Position numbers and translations under genes: made by a program
In this document: in pieces, positions 6,784-11,299 of the stretch
Layout of the letters: the number at the start of each line of letters is the position of its first letter
How positions within the stretch are numbered: the first letter of the stretch is position 1
Notes under the pieces: generated by a model
What the model was told of the DNA's origin: nothing
What the model saw: the letters and a program-made list of their open reading frames with translations, nothing else
Databases searched by the model: none
From: a bacterium
Lineage (GTDB): Bacteria; Desulfobacterota; DSWW01
Direction: 5' to 3'
Assembly: GCA_030609865.1 (NCBI GenBank)
Contig: JAUWSZ010000029.1
Location: 1 to 11,299, forward strand
DNA length: 11,299 nt

Positions 6784-8189
6784 GGCGGTTCCTGAAATAT
6801 CGTATCCCTTCGCACGACATCTTCAGGCGTCTCACGATGCCTCAGCAGCCGGGCCTCGCCCCTGGAAACTCCCACCACGGCGGGCCGGAGAAAGCCGAAA
6901 TTGCACTCCAGGACCGAAAAGTAGGCCCCTGTATCCAGCACCGAAAGCACATCGCCCGGACGGATGGGCGGCATGGCCTTGTTCCGGTAGATCCAGTCTG
7001 TGGAATAGCAGATGGGCCCCACCATGGTAACGGCAGATAAGGGACCCGTATCCGCTCTGGAGCAATTCAGCACCTCATGGATTTCATAGTAGAGAGGAAA
7101 CGCCACAGACCCGGTCCCTCCGTCGGTAATGACCCAAGGGGGGACCCCTTCACGTTGCTTGATGTGATTCACTCTCACAAGAAGAGCCTGACAAACGCCT
7201 GTGACGTAAGGGCCCGTTTCGATCATGAGGGCCGGAAGAATTCCTGGTTTCCGTCCAAAAAGGGAACGTACGGTCCGGGCAACGTCCCTGGCAAAGACCT
7301 CCAAAGAACTGCAGGAGGCCTCCTTGGGTACAGGGGGCAAGACAAACCTTCCCTGATAGAACAACATCTCCCGCGTTGAGAGTTCTCGAGAAGTCGGGGT
7401 GCCAAACCCCCCTCCCAGGAACAGGTGGGTTGTTTCCAGACCCATCTTCTCGGATGCGGCCAGGACGAGGCGTAGTTCCCTCAGGATTCCCTTTATGTGC
7501 CGGGCGTCTCTCATCCCGTTTCCGAGCCTCAGATAAGGGCCCCTGTACGTGAGCCCAGGTGCATGGCGGATGGATTTTAAGGCCGTCTGAAGTTCCTCTG
7601 AGCGGACATCCACCCCCTGGGGACTTCCCTTTCTCGTCCCTGTGATGGCACCGGGATCCGCCCGGCGGGGGCGTTGAGCACGCCCTACCCCGAGGAACAC
7701 GGGCATGGGCAAAGAGGGTTGGAACTCCCGTGATCTTCGTTCGAGGAAGTCGATTTCCTCTGCTGCATCCACCACGATTCCCCCAATGCCCAATCGGATC
7801 GCCCTTTCAAGCAGGGATGCAGGCCTATGGATGCCGTTGAGCAGGATACGTTCCGGAGGGCTCCCGACCTTGAGGGCCAGGTCGATCTCGAATTCCGTGG
7901 TGACTTCCAGATGGAGGCCGGCCTCGACAACGGCCTTCACCACCCCTGCCACATCATTGCATCGTACCGGATAGCAAGGAGCGGAGAATCCTGGATACTG
8001 GGTCTGAAAGGTCTGGCGAAAGAACCGGGAACGATTCCCCACCGCGTCCAGGTCCACCACGTAAAGCGGGGTGTCGTAACGGTCAGCGATTTCCGGTATG
8101 GACATGCCACCAAGCAACAGTTCCCCCTTGTTGCTCCGCAAAAGCCCCCATCGATGAAGATCTGGCGTTGCTGCCTTTCTCACGATCAC
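6780..8189 (-). CDS. Fold-type III PLP decarboxylase paralogue lacking the PLP lysine
   Basis: A 469-residue member of the Orn/DAP/Arg decarboxylase group 2 family, with N-terminal alanine-racemase-like barrel and C-terminal beta domain. The expected PLP lysine is Arg76 in CYPVRCND (codon CGA, two changes from any Lys codon). HIG has become LRLG (Arg221), EPGR has become ETGP (Pro327), and the RxNP strand near 166 reads GVGR. Still present are the glycine loop GGGFG (259-263), Glu324, the GPICYSTD motif with the family's catalytic Cys (394) and Asp398, and the GAY tyrosine (423). It should therefore not form a normal internal aldimine. It could supply the Cys side of a composite site to its partner at 8186-9568. 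The GTG start overlaps the partner's TGA (GTGA), with AGGGA 6 nt upstream, so the two proteins are made coupled. It is not a decaying pseudogene by appearance: the frame is intact and the structural motifs are conserved. A regulatory pseudoenzyme is the alternative. Confidence 0.88.
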   Translation of the reverse strand: MIVRKAATPDLHRWGLLRSNKGELLLGGMSIPEIADRYDTPLYVVDLDAVGNRSRFFRQTFQTQYPGFSAPCYPVRCNDVAGVVKAVVEAGLHLEVTTEFEIDLALKVGSPPERILLNGIHRPASLLERAIRLGIGGIVVDAAEEIDFLERRSREFQPSLPMPVFLGVGRAQRPRRADPGAITGTRKGSPQGVDVRSEELQTALKSIRHAPGLTYRGPYLRLGNGMRDARHIKGILRELRLVLAASEKMGLETTHLFLGGGFGTPTSRELSTREMLFYQGRFVLPPVPKEASCSSLEVFARDVARTVRSLFGRKPGILPALMIETGPYVTGVCQALLVRVNHIKQREGVPPWVITDGGTGSVAFPLYYEIHEVLNCSRADTGPLSAVTMVGPICYSTDWIYRNKAMPPIRPGDVLSVLDTGAYFSVLECNFGFLRPAVVGVSRGEARLLRHRETPEDVVRRDTIFQEPP

Positions 8190-9568
8190 AGGACATCCCT
8201 GGAAAGCATATCTTCAGACCTCTCGGGTCGGCGCAATACGCGGACCCGGCCCTGGTTTACCGCAACATAGGGAGGGCGCGGCCGGCCGAAATTTGACTCC
8301 ATGGCCGTGAAGTACGCTCCAGCGTCCATCAGGGCCAGCACGTCCCCCACCCGGAGAGGAGGAAGTCGCTTGTTGTGGACAATGTAGTCTCCACCATAAA
8401 AGGTGCTGCCCGTGATGTTGTATTTCCGAGGTCTGGCGGCAAGAACATCACGGCAGAGAAACATCTCGTGATATTCAAAGGTGGGGTTGAATGTGGTCGT
8501 CCACATTCCACCGTCGGTCACGGCCCAAGAAGACTTTCTCCTTGTCGACTTCAGGCCGCGGACGCTCATCAGGAAGATGATGTTGGAGGAAATCAGAGAT
8601 CTCCCTGGCTCGAGGATGAGACGGGGGAGCTTGAGTCCGCTCTTTCCGCAATACGCTTCCAGAGGTCCACAGATATGGTCGGCAAACTCGCCAAAACTGG
8701 ACTGATCGCGGGTACGAGGGGCCGCAGGAAGACGACCAAAACCCAGGTAGACAAGGAATTCCCCTGTCTTGTATTCGCGTGCAGTCGACGACCCAAATCC
8801 GCCTCCAAAGTTCATGTAGTACGTTTCAAGGCCATTTTCTCTTTCCGCGGCCTGCAACACATGGCAGAAGCGTTCAAAGGCCCGCGAATAGTCTTCCGCT
8901 CTTTTGCATCCTGTCCCGATGTGTACGTGGAGGCCCTTGTAGCGCAGGAAGCTGCTCTTTCGACAGAAGGCCAGAGCTGTGCGTTCTTCTGCTTGAGCGA
9001 TGTCCAGGCCGAAGACGGCCCCCTTCCTGGATGCTGTGGCTGTCGCTGGATTCATCCCGTAAGGTGTGTAGTCCGGATTGAGACGCAGAAGGACGTTTGC
9101 CTCCCGCCCAAGGTCCGAGCAAACGCGTTCGAGCATCTCCAACTCGTAGAGCGAATCCACGACAATGAGTTTTACTCCATCGGATACCAATGTACGCAGG
9201 AAACGTTCCGGTTTGTACGGTCCGTTGACAATGATCTCGTTCGCAGGGACCCCGAGGCGTCCTACAAGCCAATATTCGTATTCGCTCATGACCTCCGGTT
9301 TTGCACCGCATTCGAGGACCATGTTGACAACGCCCGGGACCCCGTTGCACTTCATGGCATAGAATGGCTCCACCTCCCCTGCATAGCGTTCCCGGAAGGT
9401 CCGGATGTAGGATACCACGGTCTGGCGGAGCCTTGCTTCGTGGACAACGTGTAAAGGGGTTCCGTATTCGGCAGCCAAATCGAGTGCGCCACATCCGTCA
9501 ATGATCAGTTCCTTGGTGGAGCCAATCTCAAGTCCCCAGTCTTCGACACGCAACGCCATAGCTTTCAT
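8186..9568 (-). CDS. Fold-type III PLP-dependent amino-acid decarboxylase homologue (LysA/ODC family), catalytic Cys replaced
   Basis: A 460-residue group 2 Orn/DAP/Arg decarboxylase homologue. The PLP-binding half is complete: Lys73 in FYAMKCNG, Arg162 in LLRLNP, His216 in HVHIGTG, GGGFG at 255-259, EPGR at 320-323, and the phosphate-binding Tyr419 in DAGAYF. The motif that normally reads CESxD (DAP decarboxylase) or CDxxD (ODC) is FYGGD here, with Phe390 in the catalytic Cys position; Asp394 is kept. In known members that Cys is given across the dimer interface and protonates the substrate carbon after decarboxylation. Both paralogues have Tyr after this position and NFG instead of the usual FN near the C-terminus, so they form a divergent subgroup and DAP is not a safe substrate call. 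It is first of four coupled genes. ATG 9568 or the ATG three codons later may start translation; neither has a strong ribosome binding site. Confidence 0.88.
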   Translation of the reverse strand: MKAMALRVEDWGLEIGSTKELIIDGCGALDLAAEYGTPLHVVHEARLRQTVVSYIRTFRERYAGEVEPFYAMKCNGVPGVVNMVLECGAKPEVMSEYEYWLVGRLGVPANEIIVNGPYKPERFLRTLVSDGVKLIVVDSLYELEMLERVCSDLGREANVLLRLNPDYTPYGMNPATATASRKGAVFGLDIAQAEERTALAFCRKSSFLRYKGLHVHIGTGCKRAEDYSRAFERFCHVLQAAERENGLETYYMNFGGGFGSSTAREYKTGEFLVYLGFGRLPAAPRTRDQSSFGEFADHICGPLEAYCGKSGLKLPRLILEPGRSLISSNIIFLMSVRGLKSTRRKSSWAVTDGGMWTTTFNPTFEYHEMFLCRDVLAARPRKYNITGSTFYGGDYIVHNKRLPPLRVGDVLALMDAGAYFTAMESNFGRPRPPYVAVNQGRVRVLRRPERSEDMLSRDVL

Positions 9569-9683
9569 TCTTCGATATACGCTACGCTATTCCTTGCTCC
9601 AAACGCTGTTTGAGATCAGATTGAAACTCCCCTCCCTCAACGTCGAACTGCGATCTTTTAGCCTATAGCCATCGATCAGGACT

Positions 9684-9700
9684 TTCAAGACTTTCTTGAA
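9684..9700. repeat. 17-bp palindrome, candidate operator
   Basis: TTCAAGA (9684-9690) and TCTTGAA (9694-9700) are exact reverse complements around a 3-nt centre CTT. The right arm overlaps the candidate -35 of the BtaA-like operon, as expected of a repressor site. The regulator is not in the window. The dyad is symmetric and short, so it could act on both divergent operons. Confidence 0.45.
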
Positions 9701-9724
9701 CAAAGCCGTTTCATTCTGTATATA
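9696..9724 (+). promoter_or_regulatory. Candidate promoter for the BtaA-like operon
   Basis: TTGAAC (9696-9701) and TATATA (9719-9724) are 17 nt apart, each four of six to the sigma70 consensus. The -10 covers the first base of the ATG at 9724, so a transcript from here would exclude that codon and leave a leader of about 40 nt before the ATG at 9772. Confidence 0.42.
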
Positions 9725-9760
9725 TGGGCCATCTCCACGACCCGTTCCGTCTGAATCTTC

Positions 9761-9766
9761 AGGGAG
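9761..9766 (+). promoter_or_regulatory. Ribosome binding site that sets the BtaA-like start
   Basis: AGGGAG lies 5 nt before ATG 9772. The ATG at 9724, sixteen codons upstream in frame, has no such motif. Confidence 0.65.
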
Positions 9767-9771
9767 CCAAA

Positions 9772-10893
9772 ATGGCGAAAGCCTTGCGCAGCCAGGTGCG
9801 AAAACGGGAGGTTTTTGAGAGGCTTCTTTTTTCCACATCTTGGGAAGATCCCTTGATGGATCTGGAGGCGTTCAAGATCCGCAAAGATCAGGATATCATC
9901 CTCTCTATTACAAGTGGAGGCGACAAGGTCCTCTGCCTCCTTGCCGAATGCCCAAAGAAGGTCATCGCACTGGACATGAATTCCACGCAGACTGCTCTGC
10001 TGGAATTGAAGATGGCAGGCATTCGAGGACTGGATCATGGGGCGTATCTGGAACTCTTGGGCGTACGCCCGTCGAACCGAATCTCGCGACTGTACGAGTC
10101 CATAAGAGCGTTCCTTTCACCGGAGGCGGCAGGCTACTGGGACGCGAACCGACAGATCCTGCACAAAGGCGTTCTTACCCAAGGCCGCTTCGAGAAATAC
10201 TTCTCCTTGTTCCGGGCTTTTCTGAAATTGATCGAGGGAGACCTCAGAATTCGGGCCTTCTTCACCTTCGACCGGTTGGAAGATCAAAGAAATCATTATT
10301 TCAAGGAATGGAACACGACGGCTTGGAAGCTGTTCTTCAGGGTGTTCTTCTCCAGGCTGGTTCTGGGTTCTCTGGGGCTGGACAAGGAGTTTTTCAAGTA
10401 TGTGGAGGAAAAGGATTTCGGTCGAAACTTCTACGCCAAGGCGCAACATGCCTTCACCGATCTTCCCCTCAAAACCAACTACTTCATGGCCCAGATCCTG
10501 CTGGGCAGATACTTGAATGAAGAACAAGTCCCTGCCTATTTGAAAGAGGAGAATTTCAAGATTCTTCGTGAGAACCTGGACCGAGTTGAGATTCACCTGG
10601 ACGAGGCGGAGCGTTTCTTCTCCACCCTCCCCGACAACTCCATCGACAAGTTTGATTTCACCAACATCTTCGAGTGGATTGATGAAGCAACCTTCGAACG
10701 ACTGCTACGGGAGGCCATACGAATCGCCACACCAGGGGCGGTCATGACCTACCGAAACACCCTGGTGCCTCGAAGTCACCCACCCAGCCTGGACCCTGTC
10801 ATCGAATCAGACCGGGTGCTGGCAAAAAGGCTGCTTTTTGAGGACAGATCCTTCTTCTACTCCGGTTTTGTGGTGGAGAGGGTGCGGAAATAG
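9772..10893 (+). CDS. btaA: BtaA-like (DUF3419) SAM:diacylglycerol 3-amino-3-carboxypropyltransferase
   Basis: A 373-residue protein resembling BtaA, which transfers the 3-amino-3-carboxypropyl group of S-adenosylmethionine to diacylglycerol. That gives diacylglyceryl-homoserine, the precursor of betaine lipids (DGTS). Diagnostic parts are SWEDP at 23-27, the Rossmann SAM-binding segment ILSITSGGDKVLCLLAE (43-59) with the acidic strand end VIALDMNSTQTALLELK (64-80), and a C-terminal FDFTNIFEWID (294-304) like the sNi.dWm region of BtaA. The protein is somewhat shorter than well-studied bacterial BtaA. I start it at ATG 9772 on ribosome-binding-site and promoter evidence; the longer frame from 9724 adds 16 residues. 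A probable methyltransferase begins 23 nt downstream, matching the BtaA/BtaB logic, and the decarboxylase operon diverges from it. DUF3419 also contains members with other acceptors, so the lipid acceptor is likely but not shown. Confidence 0.8.
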   Translation: MAKALRSQVRKREVFERLLFSTSWEDPLMDLEAFKIRKDQDIILSITSGGDKVLCLLAECPKKVIALDMNSTQTALLELKMAGIRGLDHGAYLELLGVRPSNRISRLYESIRAFLSPEAAGYWDANRQILHKGVLTQGRFEKYFSLFRAFLKLIEGDLRIRAFFTFDRLEDQRNHYFKEWNTTAWKLFFRVFFSRLVLGSLGLDKEFFKYVEEKDFGRNFYAKAQHAFTDLPLKTNYFMAQILLGRYLNEEQVPAYLKEENFKILRENLDRVEIHLDEAERFFSTLPDNSIDKFDFTNIFEWIDEATFERLLREAIRIATPGAVMTYRNTLVPRSHPPSLDPVIESDRVLAKRLLFEDRSFFYSGFVVERVRK

Positions 10894-10916
10894 AAGACAA
10901 CGAGCCAGGGGGGATC

Positions 10917-11299
10917 ATGCGGATCGTTACACAAGGGAATGAGGTGGGATGGCAGGCCGTGTTTGATGGACTGAATGAAGTCGCCAAGAAGATCTATTTC
11001 ATTCTCTTCGACCGATTCAGGCAACAAGGGTTCTTCGACTGCTTCGAAAAAGGAGAGATGAAACTGGAAGACCTGGAAAAGAGCTTTGGGGTCGACCCTA
11101 CACGAACCCACCGATTCCGGGTGGCACTCCAGGGATTGCGTGCCCTCGGGGTTCTGGAGATCAAGGGTTCCATGGTGAAGGTTCTCAAGACAGAGCGCCC
11201 CGATGAGCCTGTGAACGATGAGCTCTTCTACACGGCTTTCAGCCCCGTCATGAAGGACTACCTGGAGATCTACAACCAAGATCTGTTGCTCAATCCCGG
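10917..11299 (+). CDS. Partial gene: probable SAM methyltransferase, N-terminal winged-helix dimerisation domain
   Basis: The first 127 codons are present; the gene runs off the right edge. ATG is preceded by AGGGGGG at 3 nt and follows the btaA-like stop by 23 nt, so the two genes are almost certainly co-transcribed. The protein starts MRIVTQGNEVGWQAVFDGLN. Residues about 50-95 look like a winged helix-turn-helix (LEDLEKSFGVDPTRTHRFR, then LRALGVLEIKGSMVKVL). This resembles the dimerisation domain in front of many O- and N-methyltransferases of the acetylserotonin-methyltransferase type. The SAM-binding domain would lie outside the window. By position it is the candidate for BtaB's job, N-methylation of diacylglyceryl-homoserine, though BtaB itself is not known to me to carry such a domain. 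A small transcription regulator is the alternative. Confidence 0.55.
   Translation, partial: MRIVTQGNEVGWQAVFDGLNEVAKKIYFILFDRFRQQGFFDCFEKGEMKLEDLEKSFGVDPTRTHRFRVALQGLRALGVLEIKGSMVKVLKTERPDEPVNDELFYTAFSPVMKDYLEIYNQDLLLNP

Larger units (their letters stand above)
9569..9771. other. Second divergent intergenic region
   Basis: This roughly 200-nt stretch separates the decarboxylase operon (leftward) from the BtaA-like operon (rightward). It holds a perfect 17-bp dyad and a rightward promoter candidate, listed separately. For the leftward operon I found only weak candidates, such as TTGAAA followed after about 15 nt by TATAGG on the minus strand, and do not call one. No convincing small gene is present. 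Confidence 0.6.

Noticed and set aside
6780..8189. Decaying pseudogene
   Set aside because: The frame is open over 469 codons, coupled at both ends, and keeps GGGFG, GPICYSTD and GAYF; the changes are confined to the PLP-binding side instead of being random.
8375..9454. Long open frame (359 codons) on the plus strand opposite the decarboxylase gene
   Set aside because: It lies antisense to a gene with clear conserved motifs, its translation shows no recognisable domain, and long mirror frames are expected in GC-rich coding DNA.
8186..9568. Annotation as lysA, diaminopimelate decarboxylase
   Set aside because: The CES motif that reads DAP is replaced by FYG, and the FN near the C-terminus is FG; family membership is clear but the substrate is not.
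9587..9838. Minus-strand open frame of 83 codons through the btaA upstream region
   Set aside because: It runs antisense through the promoter, dyad and first codons of the BtaA-like gene, and its translation shows no known motif or membrane segment.
1..11299. CRISPR arrays, tRNA or rRNA genes, insertion sequences, attachment sites, toxin-antitoxin or defence genes
   Set aside because: I looked for repeated units, tRNA-like cloverleaf segments, transposase-like frames and flanking repeats and saw none; nearly all bases are taken by metabolic genes.

Overview
The window carries eight complete or near-complete genes plus one partial gene at each end. It looks like a chromosomal locus of a Gram-negative bacterium with moderately high GC. 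Coding is dense, with GTG and TTG starts next to good Shine-Dalgarno sequences and 4-nt stop/start overlaps. Some deltaproteobacterial-type (Desulfobacterota) lineage is plausible, but that is an impression and not shown by the sequence. I see no rRNA, tRNA, CRISPR array, insertion sequence or phage gene.

Layout. (1) 1-3730, minus strand: three co-directional genes. In transcription order they are a dikinase/rifampicin-phosphotransferase-like enzyme (1133-3730), a phosphatidylcholine-synthase-like CDP-alcohol phosphatidyltransferase (348-1070), and the N-terminus of a membrane protein that resembles a CdsA-type cytidylyltransferase (1-275, cut by the window edge). (2) 3731-3909: divergent intergenic region with candidate promoters both ways and an 8-bp inverted repeat. 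(3) 3910-5142, plus strand: a GT-B glycosyltransferase of the GT1/MGT type. (4) 5120-9568, minus strand: four tightly coupled genes. In transcription order they are a fold-type III PLP decarboxylase homologue, a second diverged paralogue of it, a HAD-IB phosphatase, and a protein of a poorly understood family labelled in databases as 'quinate 5-dehydrogenase'. The last gene overlaps the end of the glycosyltransferase gene tail to tail. (5) 9569-9771: second divergent intergenic region with a perfect short dyad over a candidate -35. (6) 9772-11299, plus strand: a BtaA-like (DUF3419) 3-amino-3-carboxypropyl transferase, then the start of a probable SAM methyltransferase with a winged-helix dimerisation domain.

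Common theme: polar-lipid head-group chemistry. It includes CDP-activated phospholipid synthesis (Pcs-like, CdsA-like), betaine-lipid-type transfer (BtaA-like plus a candidate N-methyltransferase), a lipid or small-molecule glycosyltransferase, a phosphatase and a phosphotransferase. That they form one pathway is inference from proximity.

The most striking observation is the decarboxylase pair. One paralogue (8186-9568) keeps the whole PLP-binding half of the active site but has Phe where the family has its catalytic Cys. The other (6780-8189) keeps that Cys but has lost the PLP lysine (Arg), the HIG histidine and the EPGR arginine. In this family each active site is built from two subunits, so the losses complement each other. 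That is what one would expect of an obligate heterodimer with a single working site.
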